Positions 1 through 7,218 of a stretch of 64,000 nucleotides of DNA are shown here, piece after piece. Position numbers and translations under genes: made by a program. Within the stretch, counting starts at the first letter, position 1; every line of letters begins with the position of its first letter. Location: assembly GCF_014635865.1 (NCBI RefSeq), contig NZ_BMDQ01000001.1:620001-684000 (forward strand). Reading direction: 5' to 3'. The notes under the pieces were generated by a model. The model did not search any database, had not been told where the DNA came from, and worked only from the letters and a program-made list of their open reading frames with translations. The DNA comes from Winogradskyella haliclonae. Its GTDB lineage: Bacteria; Bacteroidota; Bacteroidia; Flavobacteriales; Flavobacteriaceae.

Positions 1-1
1 A

Positions 2-1228
2 CTGGAACGCATTTACAATAAGTACAAAACCAACTATGGTATTCAGTTATCTAAAAATGAGCTTCAAAGACAAATAGAGGAACAAATCCTAGCACATATC
101 GAAGGTGTTATCGTTGGGCCAACTATTGTCTATTTAGGTATTACAGGCATGTTTCATAAGTATTTTATGGAATCGAGATTTAAAGCTGAAGAGTTCTACC
201 AAAACCATCAAGAGTTTAATAAACTACTTATAATCCTCACGGAATTAGGTTGGTTTGATCAAAAAAATGGCTCTTATTCATTTACTGATTTTGGATTGTT
301 TTTTGCAAAAAGAGCCAGTGCATATGGTGTTACAGTATCTTATAAACCCACACTTTGCAAATTAGACAACCTAATATTTGGTGATCCATTAATACTTAAA
401 AAGCAATCTACAGCATCTGAAGAAAAACATGTCGATCGTGAAATGAATATTTGGGGAAGCGGTGGTGCTCATAGCGCCTATTTCAAGGTTGTAGACCAAA
501 TTATAATCGACCTTTTTAACAAACCAATAGACCAACAACCTCAAGGCGTTCTTGATATGGGATGTGGTAATGGTGCTTTTTTAAAGCATTTATTTTCAGT
601 TATAGAGAATCAAACCTATCGAGGCTCTATTTTAGATGAATATCCTTTAAAAATAATAGGAGTAGATTATAACGAAGCAGCACTCAAAGTGACTAAGAAA
701 AACCTTATTCAAGCAGACATATGGGCGAAGATTATTTGGGGAGATATTGGTGACCCTAATCGTTTAGCTGAAGACCTAGAGAAAAATTATGATATTGATA
801 TAAGAGAATTACTCAACGTAAGAACCTTTTTAGATCATAATAGAATTTGGAAACACCCTAAAAACAAACCCTCAAGAGTAAGCATGTCAACCGGTGCATA
901 TGCTTTTGAGGGCGAAAGAATCAATAATAATTTAGTTGCAGAATCATTAAAAGAGCATATTGGTAAATGGACACCTTATGTCAAAAAATTTGGTTTATTA
1001 CTAATTGAGCTGCATACCGTCAATCCAGAATTGGTTGCACAAAACTTAGGGAATACGGCTGCCACTGCTTATGACCTAACACATGGATATTCTGATCAAT
1101 ATATACTAGAGTTGGATGAGTATTTAAACGTAATTCAAGACGCCGGTTTAGCTCCTGATATGAGTAAGTTTAGAAAATTCCCTGATTCTGACTTTGCTAC
1201 AGTGTCCATTAGCTTGTTAAAAAATTAA
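2..1228 (+). CDS. class I SAM-dependent methyltransferase, 5' end cut off by window edge
   Basis: The reading frame is open from base 2, so the ATG at 149 is internal and the true start lies before the window. The glycine-rich SAM-binding motif I, LDMGCGNGAFLKHL, lies about 135 residues after that ATG, and IIGVDYNEAAL follows as the acidic motif II. The part before it (a helical region containing YSFTDFGLFFAKRA) resembles the winged-helix or lid region seen in secondary-metabolite methyltransferases such as the AprA type; that sub-family assignment is from memory and is tentative. The substrate cannot be read from the sequence. Only 7 bases separate it from the VOC gene downstream, so the two are probably co-transcribed and may act on the same small molecule. 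Confidence 0.8.
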   Translation: MERIYNKYKTNYGIQLSKNELQRQIEEQILAHIEGVIVGPTIVYLGITGMFHKYFMESRFKAEEFYQNHQEFNKLLIILTELGWFDQKNGSYSFTDFGLFFAKRASAYGVTVSYKPTLCKLDNLIFGDPLILKKQSTASEEKHVDREMNIWGSGGAHSAYFKVVDQIIIDLFNKPIDQQPQGVLDMGCGNGAFLKHLFSVIENQTYRGSILDEYPLKIIGVDYNEAALKVTKKNLIQADIWAKIIWGDIGDPNRLAEDLEKNYDIDIRELLNVRTFLDHNRIWKHPKNKPSRVSMSTGAYAFEGERINNNLVAESLKEHIGKWTPYVKKFGLLLIELHTVNPELVAQNLGNTAATAYDLTHGYSDQYILELDEYLNVIQDAGLAPDMSKFRKFPDSDFATVSISLLKN

Positions 1229-1235
1229 GAAGACC

Positions 1236-1694
1236 ATGATAAAAGGACTTTATGAAACGCATTTGTTTGTTGAAAACCTTGAACGCTCAATAGATTTTTA
1301 TAAAAACACACTTGGATTAAAACAATGCCGCTTTAGTCAAGAGCGAAAAATTGCTTTCTTTTGGATAGGAGAAGATAAACAGTTTATGCTGGGGTTATGG
1401 GAAAAGCCTAAAGAAGAGATTGATATTAGGCATTTTGCATTTGAATGTGAACCTGATTGGGTTCTCAATGAATCAGTCAATTACCTCAAAGCTAGAAATA
1501 TCAAATCATGGAATTTTTTGAATGATAACAAAGACGTGCCTATGGTTTTTGTTTGGATGCCTGCGATATCCATTTATTTTAATGACCCAGATGGACACGA
1601 ACTAGAATTTATTGGAATCTTAGAAGGAGAAACTAAGCCTGATAGCGAAAGGCGAGTCGTCACCTACGAAGAATGGTTAGCCATAAAAGAATAA
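1236..1694 (+). CDS. VOC-family (glyoxalase/bleomycin-resistance fold) protein
   Basis: This 152-residue protein has the typical vicinal-oxygen-chelate layout. The first beta-alpha unit is ETHLFVENLERSIDFYKNTL, with His9 as the likely first metal ligand. A middle strand IRHFAFECE supplies a second His, and a C-terminal DGHELEFIG supplies the Glu. Two such half-modules form one metal site in glyoxalase I, fosfomycin-resistance proteins and ring-cleaving dioxygenases. Those activities cannot be separated by reading alone. The ATG lies directly after the methyltransferase stop, and the pair forms a short operon. The protein is cytosolic, with no signal peptide. A 30-residue tail after the last ligand (ETKPDSERRVVTYEEW) extends beyond the minimal fold. 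Confidence 0.85.
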   Translation: MIKGLYETHLFVENLERSIDFYKNTLGLKQCRFSQERKIAFFWIGEDKQFMLGLWEKPKEEIDIRHFAFECEPDWVLNESVNYLKARNIKSWNFLNDNKDVPMVFVWMPAISIYFNDPDGHELEFIGILEGETKPDSERRVVTYEEWLAIKE

Positions 1695-1867
1695 TTTCTA
1701 TAACTTCTAAAAGCGCCATTTATTTCACACTCAAACCACCAACATTTAATTTAAATTTTGATACGTAAAAACCTTAGCACTTGTTGAAGGTTTTAAGAGA
1801 CGTCTTGTTTATAGTGGTGTTTAAATAGCGCTCAAGCTTATTTCACTTTTTTAAATTTTAAAAAGCA

Positions 1868-1950
1868 AAACCCCGTATACACTGAAGATTTCTAGAGGTG
1901 TTGAGCGGTTCTATAACTATCGGGAAAACAGTTGTAGATGATTTATAACT
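1868..1950 (-). pseudogene. decayed tRNA-Cys remnant
   Basis: Read against the tRNA-Cys end at 1982-2050, this stretch matches the terminator flank, the acceptor/T-arm block (14 of 16 bases over TAGAGGTGTTGAGCGG) and then GTTGTAGATG, which corresponds to the variable/anticodon-stem side. About 13 extra bases split the T loop, and no anticodon loop or 5' acceptor strand is left, so it cannot fold as a tRNA. Confidence 0.45.
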
Positions 1951-1983
1951 TTAATCAATGTTTATAAAAAAGTATAAATAAAA

Positions 1984-2005
1984 ACCCTCAACGTTTGTTG
2001 AAGGT
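1984..2005 (-). terminator. intrinsic terminator of tRNA-Cys
   Basis: On the minus strand this is a 9-bp stem, ACCTTCAAC/GTTGAGGGT with one G-U pair and loop AAAC, followed by TTTT. It starts 6 bases beyond the tRNA 3' end. Confidence 0.75.
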
Positions 2006-2011
2006 TTCTTG

Positions 2012-2082
2012 AGGTGTCGAGCGGATTCGAACCGCTGTAGATGGTGTTGCAGACCACTGCCTAGCCACTCGGCCACGACACC
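2012..2082 (-). tRNA. tRNA-Cys (anticodon GCA)
   Basis: The minus strand folds as a 71-nt cloverleaf. The acceptor stem is GGTGTCG/CGACACC, the D-arm region is GGCCGAGTGGCTAGGC, and the anticodon stem is GTGGT/ACCAT with loop CTGCAAC, giving anticodon GCA. The T arm is AGCGG-TTCGAAT-CCGCT. The discriminator base is U73, as required by CysRS. The CCA end is not encoded. Confidence 0.95.
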
Positions 2083-2123
2083 TTATATGCGTTGGCAAAT
2101 ATAAAAATATTTACTGTTTTACA

Positions 2124-2495
2124 CTATTTACTCTTGTTTTTTCGTTTCTGAGTCATTTTGATGGTTACCATTTCAACATCACCCCCAATAGGCGGGTTTA
2201 TCTTGCTTACACTAACCGTAGCTTTGTTCACCATTTTATCTTCAGAGAAAATACGATTTAGAATACGTTGAGCCACTGTTTCCAATAGCTTTGATGGTTG
2301 CGCCATCTCTTCTCTAACAACTGTATTTAAAAACACATAATCAACGGTATCACTTAATTCGTCTGTGTTTGCAGAGATTTTTAGATTGGCTTTTACTTCT
2401 AAATCCACGCGGTAATCACTACCAATTTTGGTTTCTTCAGCTAAGCATCCATGATGTGCAAATACACGTATGTTTTCAACTTTTATTATTCCCAT
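2124..2495 (-). CDS. folB: dihydroneopterin aldolase
   Basis: FolB converts 7,8-dihydroneopterin to 6-hydroxymethyl-dihydropterin and glycolaldehyde in folate synthesis. The 123-residue length is normal. The start IKVENIRVFAHHGCLAEE is the classic FolB opening, in which the substrate-contacting region is followed by a Glu. LNTVVREEMAQPSKLLETVA matches the conserved pterin-binding Glu region, and the end carries the basic-residue position as VSVSKINPPIGGDVE. The ATG at 2495 is preceded by an A-rich stretch. It follows the small zinc-ribbon gene on the same strand by 44 bases, so the two may share a transcript. The tRNA-Cys lies just downstream on the same strand. Confidence 0.93.
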   Translation of the reverse strand: MGIIKVENIRVFAHHGCLAEETKIGSDYRVDLEVKANLKISANTDELSDTVDYVFLNTVVREEMAQPSKLLETVAQRILNRIFSEDKMVNKATVSVSKINPPIGGDVEMVTIKMTQKRKNKSK

Positions 2496-2539
2496 AAAGC
2501 AAAAATAAACCTTTCTGTCACATCGGGATTGTCTAAGCC

Positions 2540-2740
2540 TTAATTGGTAAACAAATCAAAGATGTTACTCAATGCACTTGTCTTTGCTTTAAAAAACTCG
2601 GTATAAGAGCACTTTTTACATGTTACAGACGTAAATTTCTTGTTTTGTACATCAAATATTTTTGACAATGTTCCGCCAGTAGCTCTCATTTCGTCAACAT
2701 CATAAGTGGTATTATCGCATTTTGGACATTTATAACTCAT
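2540..2740 (-). CDS. small zinc-ribbon, predicted nucleic-acid-binding protein
   Basis: This 66-residue protein carries two CxxC knuckles, CPKC at residues 5-8 and CKKC about 40 residues later. That is the spacing of a zinc ribbon, with an ALSNIFDLF tail. It resembles the family annotated as Zn-ribbon nucleic-acid-binding proteins (COG3478 type); the function is not established. It may be transcribed with folB. It is short, but the strict Cys pattern and clean ATG support it as a real gene. Confidence 0.8.
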   Translation of the reverse strand: MSYKCPKCDNTTYDVDEMRATGGTLSKIFDVQNKKFTSVTCKKCSYTEFFKAKTSALSNIFDLFTN

Positions 2741-2829
2741 GTTTTATAAGATTTAGATTCTTTGTATAGGTATATAAATAAGACTGTTTTGTTACAATTT
2801 TGTGTAATTTTACACTTTAATTTTTTGCA

Positions 2830-4830
2830 ATGTCAGAAGAAACAAAATCACTCAATTTTATTGAGCATATTATAGAAGAAGATTTAGCTAATGGTTTGCC
2901 AAAAGAAGCCTTGCGTTTTAGATTTCCACCAGAACCAAATGGCTATTTACACATAGGCCATACCAAAGCTATTGGGATTAGTTTTGGCTTAGGTGAAAAA
3001 TATAATGCGCCAGTTAACTTACGATTTGACGACACAAACCCAGCAAAAGAAGAGCAAGAATATGTAGATGCCATTAAAAGAGACATCGCTTGGTTGGGTT
3101 ATGAGTGGGAAAACGAATTGTATTCTTCAAATTATTTTCAAAAGCTCTATGATTGGGCGGTTTTAATGATTAAAGATGGTAAAGCTTATGTAGATTCTCA
3201 ATCTTCAGAAACAATGGCAGAGCAAAAGGGCACGCCAACACAAGTTGGTACAAATAGCCCTTACAGAAGCCGAACAGTTGAAGAAAACTTGGATTTATTC
3301 CAACGTATGAAAGCTGGTGAATTCAAGGCCGGAGAACATGTTTTGCGTGCTAAAATAGACATGGAAGACCCTAATATGCTGATGCGCGATCCTTTAATGT
3401 ATCGTATTATGTATGCGCATCATCACAGAACAGGTGAAGATTGGTGTATTTACCCAATGTACGATTGGACACATGGCGAGAGTGATTACATAGAACAAAT
3501 CTCGCATTCACTATGCTCTCTAGAGTTTAAGCCACATAGAAAGCTATACAATTGGTTTAGAGAGCAGGTCTACGATTACGCTAAAGAACAGCTGCCTATG
3601 CCGCCAAAACAGCGTGAATTTGCTCGTTTAAACTTGAGTTATACCATAATGAGTAAGCGCAAATTGCTTCGATTAGTTGAAGAAGGAAAAGTGTCTGGAT
3701 GGGATGATCCTCGGATGCCAACCATTTCTGGCTTGCGTCGTCGAGGTTATACGCCAAACGCTATACGCCAATTTATAGATAAGGTTGGTGTTGCTAAACG
3801 TGAAAACGTCATTGATGTATCGCTTTTAGAGTTTTGTGTGCGCGAAGATTTAAACAAATCTGCTAATCGTGTAATGGCAGTTTTAGACCCACTGAAAGTT
3901 GTGATTACGAATTATCCTGAAGGAAAAGAAGAGTGGCTTGACGCTGAAAACAATCCAGAAGATGATAACGCCGGTTCAAGAAAAGTCCCATTTTCAAGAG
4001 AAATTTATATCGAAAAAGCCGACTTTAAAGAAGAGGCTGGGAACAAGTTTTTTAGACTTAAACTTGGCGGAGAGGTTCGTTTAAAGAACGCGTATATTAT
4101 TCAAGCAAACAATGTTCTTAAGGACAATAACGGCAACATAATAGAGGTGCATTGTACATATACCACTGAAACAGAAAAAAGAGTCAAGGGAACATTGCAT
4201 TGGGTGTCTGTGCCACATGCCGTTGAAGCAGAAGTAAGAGAATACGACCGTTTGTTTATGGATGAATCACCAGATGGTCATAAGGATAAAGACTTCATGG
4301 AATTTGTAAATCCAAATTCTTTAAAAGTAAAAACAGGGTATTTAGAGCCAAGCTTGGCAGAAGCCAAAGTAGGAGAGCAGTTTCAGTTTCAACGTTTAGG
4401 CTACTTTAATGTGGATAATGATTCAAAGCCAAATGCCTTGGTGTTTAATAAAACAGTAGGCTTACGCGACAGTTGGGCCAAACAAAAACCTAAACCACAG
4501 CATCATCAAGCTCAGAAACAGGCACAACAAAAACGCCTAGCAATAAGCATCATTCAGCAATTAGGTAAAAAATACACCAATTTACCTGAAGAAAAGCAAC
4601 TAAAAGCTAAAGCTGAAATACAGTCTCTCGCCAAAGATGTGCCTTACGAAGATTTAGAGGCTTTATTTGGCACGGCAGTAAAAAAAGCAGGTACACGCAT
4701 TGCCGTTTTGATTACCTTAAAAGAACAGCTTAAAAATGGCTTAAAACGCAACGAACAGATTGATGCTTTTATCGCTAAGGCAAAAGAGGATAAAAACGAA
4801 TTATTAGTTGCTGAGGCAAACGAAATTTAG
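2830..4830 (+). CDS. glnS: glutaminyl-tRNA synthetase with C-terminal appendage
   Basis: This class I aminoacyl-tRNA synthetase charges tRNA-Gln with glutamine. The HIGH motif is PNGYLHIGHTKA near residue 40, and the KMSKS equivalent is IMSKRK near residue 273. The DDTNPAKEEQEY block and RFDDTNP identify the GlnRS/GluRS group, and the beta-barrel anticodon-binding half follows. The core ends around residue 550. It is followed by a Gln/Lys-rich linker (QHHQAQKQAQQKR) and a helical tail of about 90 residues. Some bacterial GlnRS carry a YqeY-type appendage that helps tRNA binding; this tail is in the same place but shorter than a full YqeY. A strong terminator follows 20 bases after the stop. 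Confidence 0.97.
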   Translation: MSEETKSLNFIEHIIEEDLANGLPKEALRFRFPPEPNGYLHIGHTKAIGISFGLGEKYNAPVNLRFDDTNPAKEEQEYVDAIKRDIAWLGYEWENELYSSNYFQKLYDWAVLMIKDGKAYVDSQSSETMAEQKGTPTQVGTNSPYRSRTVEENLDLFQRMKAGEFKAGEHVLRAKIDMEDPNMLMRDPLMYRIMYAHHHRTGEDWCIYPMYDWTHGESDYIEQISHSLCSLEFKPHRKLYNWFREQVYDYAKEQLPMPPKQREFARLNLSYTIMSKRKLLRLVEEGKVSGWDDPRMPTISGLRRRGYTPNAIRQFIDKVGVAKRENVIDVSLLEFCVREDLNKSANRVMAVLDPLKVVITNYPEGKEEWLDAENNPEDDNAGSRKVPFSREIYIEKADFKEEAGNKFFRLKLGGEVRLKNAYIIQANNVLKDNNGNIIEVHCTYTTETEKRVKGTLHWVSVPHAVEAEVREYDRLFMDESPDGHKDKDFMEFVNPNSLKVKTGYLEPSLAEAKVGEQFQFQRLGYFNVDNDSKPNALVFNKTVGLRDSWAKQKPKPQHHQAQKQAQQKRLAISIIQQLGKKYTNLPEEKQLKAKAEIQSLAKDVPYEDLEALFGTAVKKAGTRIAVLITLKEQLKNGLKRNEQIDAFIAKAKEDKNELLVAEANEI

Positions 4831-4849
4831 AATAGTAGATGTTACAACT

Positions 4850-4881
4850 AAAAAAACCTCGAAGAGTTCCTTCGAGGTTTT
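4850..4881 (+). terminator. terminator after glnS, left arm of a 33-bp inverted repeat
   Basis: The stem CCTCGAAG/CTTCGAGG with loop AGTTC is flanked by A7 and T7, so it can stop transcription in both directions. Bases 4849-4881 are the exact reverse complement of 5430-5462 on the far side of the DUF1761 gene. Confidence 0.85.
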
Positions 4882-4923
4882 TTTGTACTTTTAAATGATA
4901 CTAACTAAAAAATCTTTATAATC

Positions 4924-5412
4924 ATGGAATTACCTATTAACCCTATCGCTATTCCTATTGCAGCAGTAGCAGCATTAGTTGTTGGTGCATTATGGTACAA
5001 CCCAAAAATTGGTTTTGGGAACCTTTGGATGCGTGAATCTGGAATGACTGAAGAAAAAATGAAAAGTGGTAAAATGGCTGTTATTTTTGGACTTTCTCTC
5101 GTTTTTGCAGCACTATTGTCTTTATTGTTAATGCAATTCACCAATCACCAATGGGGTGCTTTAGGCATGGTTGGAGGAGAACCAGAAACCGCCAAAGCCT
5201 CTTTTGAAGCATTTATGGCTGATTATGGAACAGAGTTTCGATCCTTTAAACATGGCGCATTACACGGAACAATATTTGGAGTTTTAGGAGCTTTACCAAT
5301 TATAGGCACTATAGCTTTATTTGAACGCAAAAGCGCAAAGTATATTTTTGTTAACGCTGGCTATTGGATAGTTACACTTGCTGTTATGGGTGCTATTCTT
5401 TGTGGACTTTAA
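4924..5412 (+). CDS. DUF1761 family membrane protein
   Basis: This 162-residue protein has about four hydrophobic segments, near residues 7-26, 50-72, 110-128 and 140-160. The opening PIAAVAALVVGALWYNPK leads into LWMRESGMTEE, the signature I associate with DUF1761, a family of small inner-membrane proteins of unknown function. The ATG at 4924 follows a 40-base spacer after the glnS terminator. The gene sits alone between two hairpin terminators that are perfect inverted copies of each other, so it must have its own promoter and is transcriptionally insulated. Confidence 0.85.
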   Translation: MELPINPIAIPIAAVAALVVGALWYNPKIGFGNLWMRESGMTEEKMKSGKMAVIFGLSLVFAALLSLLLMQFTNHQWGALGMVGGEPETAKASFEAFMADYGTEFRSFKHGALHGTIFGVLGALPIIGTIALFERKSAKYIFVNAGYWIVTLAVMGAILCGL

Positions 5413-5429
5413 TAGAAGTATATAAAAAC

Positions 5430-5462
5430 AAAACCTCGAAGGAACTCTTCGAGGTTTTTTTA
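5430..5462. terminator. bidirectional terminator between DUF1761 and the SPFH gene, right arm of the inverted repeat
   Basis: The same CCTCGAAG/CTTCGAGG stem as at 4850 is present with the loop reversed (GAACT), A4 on the left and T7 on the right. It lies between convergent genes and can serve both. Bases 5430-5462 are the exact reverse complement of 4849-4881. Confidence 0.85.
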
Positions 5463-5482
5463 TGTCTAATTACTAGATAAGA

Positions 5483-6412
5483 CTACTCTTCTTTGCTTTT
5501 GTTTTTAGCATTTTTCATGGCCTCGCCAATTTGGTTACTTGCCGTAAAACTCGCCACCATATCATTAAGCATTTGGCTTCCCGCTTGAGGTGAGTTTGGT
5601 AATAATATGAGATTACTATTTACTTCTTGCCCAATTGATTGTAAGGTGTCGTAATGCTGTGTTACAACAATCAAAGCAGATGCTTCTTGAGAGTTTATCC
5701 CAACTTTATTTAACACCTCTACAGACTCTTCAAGACCTCTTGCAATTTCTCGTCGTTGATCGGCGATACCTTGACCTTGCAAACGCTTACTTTCTGCTTC
5801 TGCTTTTGCTTTCTCTACGATTAAAATACGAGCCGCATCACCTTCAAATTGTGCGGCAATTTTTTCACGTTCTGACGCATTAATTCTGTTCATTGCTTCT
5901 TTAACCTGCGCATCAGGATCTATGTCTGTTACCAAAGTTTTAATAATGTCGTAACCATATTCCATCATGGCGTCATTAAGCTCTGCCTTAACCGCAATAG
6001 CAATATCATCTTTACGAACAAAGACATCATCTAACTTCATTTTTGGCACCTCGGCACGCACCACATCAAACACATAAGATGTGATTTGATCATGAGGATA
6101 ATCTAATTTGTAAAAGGCTTCATATACCTTATCTCTAATCACTTTATATTGCACAGATACTTTAAGCCGCACAAATACATCGTCAAGAGTTTTAGTTTCT
6201 ATAATTACATCCAATTGCTGAATTTTTAAACTCAATTTTCCTGCAATTCTATCCACTAAAGGTATTTTTAATTGTAGTCCAGAATGACGAATACTCTGAA
6301 ATTTACCGAAACGTTCTATAACAGCTGCGGTTTGTTGTTTTACAATAAAGAATGCGGAAATAATAATAATAAGCCCGAAAAAGATAAAAGGAATAAATAG
6401 ATATTGCTCCAT
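5483..6412 (-). CDS. SPFH/band-7 domain membrane protein (stomatin/prohibitin-like)
   Basis: This 309-residue protein has one N-terminal membrane segment (residues 5-24). It is followed by an SPFH domain beginning VKQQTAAVIERFGKFQSI and ending around residue 190. A charged Ala/Glu-rich helix follows (AAQFEGDAARILIVEKAKAE), typical of the oligomerising coiled coil of band-7 proteins. Bacterial relatives such as QmcA and YbbK form ring-like membrane scaffolds and often bind FtsH-type proteases. No NfeD or protease gene is adjacent here, so the partner is unknown. The C-terminal 50 residues (SPQAGSQMLNDMVASF) match the conserved tail of flavobacterial homologues as I recall it. Confidence 0.88.
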   Translation of the reverse strand: MEQYLFIPFIFFGLIIIISAFFIVKQQTAAVIERFGKFQSIRHSGLQLKIPLVDRIAGKLSLKIQQLDVIIETKTLDDVFVRLKVSVQYKVIRDKVYEAFYKLDYPHDQITSYVFDVVRAEVPKMKLDDVFVRKDDIAIAVKAELNDAMMEYGYDIIKTLVTDIDPDAQVKEAMNRINASEREKIAAQFEGDAARILIVEKAKAEAESKRLQGQGIADQRREIARGLEESVEVLNKVGINSQEASALIVVTQHYDTLQSIGQEVNSNLILLPNSPQAGSQMLNDMVASFTASNQIGEAMKNAKNKSKEE

Positions 6413-6519
6413 AACAAGTTTTTTAATGGTTAGTAAAATAAGCGAAACTAAAATTAAGTTATATTTTTTGAGAAGTCCATTTTATTTCAAAATAAAAGCG
6501 AGTTAAAAAAGTTTTTGTT

Positions 6520-6527
6520 TAGGTTTG
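6520..6527 (+). promoter_or_regulatory. possible -7 box
   Basis: TAGGTTTG fits the Bacteroidota -7 consensus TAnnTTTG, 31 bases before the ATG of the beta-barrel gene. No clear TTG -33 element is visible. Confidence 0.35.
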
Positions 6528-6558
6528 CTTTTAAATAACCCAAATTATCTACCGTAAA

Positions 6559-7218
6559 ATGAAAAAACTCAACCTATTTGTCGCCATAAGCGTACTTTTT
6601 GTTACAGTAAGTATGTCTCAAAATTATCGTATTCAAAACGGAATCGGTATTTATGGCGGTGTTACACAATTTAATATAGATACTGATGATTTAGCTACCA
6701 CAAGTGAGAGTGGTTGGTTGGCTGGTTTAGCAGCAACGGTAGATTTACCTAATCGTTGGTATAACCTCAGTTATAACATACAGTTATCTGAAAACAAACT
6801 AGGTATTGCTGCAATTCCTCTTGGAGGCACACAAACTGAATCGATAGATTACAAAATTTTTACAGCACAAATAGCTTTATTGGGTCATATTAAAATCATA
6901 AAGAACCACCTCACTATTGATGCCGGTCCTATGCTACAATACAACAGTAATTTAGAATTGCAGGACGAGTCAAAAGAAAACTACCTTATAAGTAACTACA
7001 ATACAATTAGAGCTAATGAGATTACCGAAATTTCAAGATTTAATGTCAATGGCGCTGTAGGCGCATCTTTAGGCTTTGATGAATTTAAGCTTAGAGCTCA
7101 ATACATTTATGGGTTTACTAACATACTTAGCAAACTCAATAAAGAAAACTTTACAGAAGATGTTGATTTTAAAGGCAATCAAAGCATGTTGGTGCTTACT
7201 GCGATGTTTGTGTTTTAG
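6559..7218 (+). CDS. putative outer-membrane beta-barrel protein
   Basis: This 219-residue protein begins with a signal peptide (hydrophobic LFVAISVLFVTVSM, probable cleavage near SQN). Amphipathic strands alternate with turns afterwards, for example NGIGIYGGVTQFN, KLRAQYIYGFTNIL and the final SMLVLTAMFVF, which ends in Phe as outer-membrane barrel proteins do. This resembles the small OmpW/porin-like barrels of Bacteroidota, but no ligand or specific family is recognisable. Its stop overlaps the gltX stop by 4 bases in a convergent arrangement. Confidence 0.7.
   Translation: MKKLNLFVAISVLFVTVSMSQNYRIQNGIGIYGGVTQFNIDTDDLATTSESGWLAGLAATVDLPNRWYNLSYNIQLSENKLGIAAIPLGGTQTESIDYKIFTAQIALLGHIKIIKNHLTIDAGPMLQYNSNLELQDESKENYLISNYNTIRANEITEISRFNVNGAVGASLGFDEFKLRAQYIYGFTNILSKLNKENFTEDVDFKGNQSMLVLTAMFVF

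Larger units (their letters stand above)
1768..2030 (-). repeat. three imperfect tandem copies of a tRNA-Cys 3'-end plus terminator unit
   Basis: The 429-base gap between the VOC gene and folB holds only the tRNA and this array. Units start near 1769, 1868 and 1982, spaced about 99 and 114 bases apart. The third is the live tRNA-Cys end with its terminator. Unit 1 keeps the terminator arm TTGTTGAAGGTTT exactly. Unit 2 keeps AGAGGTGTTGAGCGG, against GAGGTGTCGAGCGG in the tRNA. Similarity fades with distance from the real tRNA. The pattern fits repeated duplication or old integration scars at a tRNA 3' end. Confidence 0.55.

Noticed and set aside
4480..4830. Full YqeY domain fused to GlnRS
   Set aside because: The tail is shorter than YqeY and I could not align the family motifs by eye.
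4849..5462. Inverted repeats as ends of an insertion sequence
   Set aside because: There is no transposase and no target-site duplication, and both arms are functional terminators.
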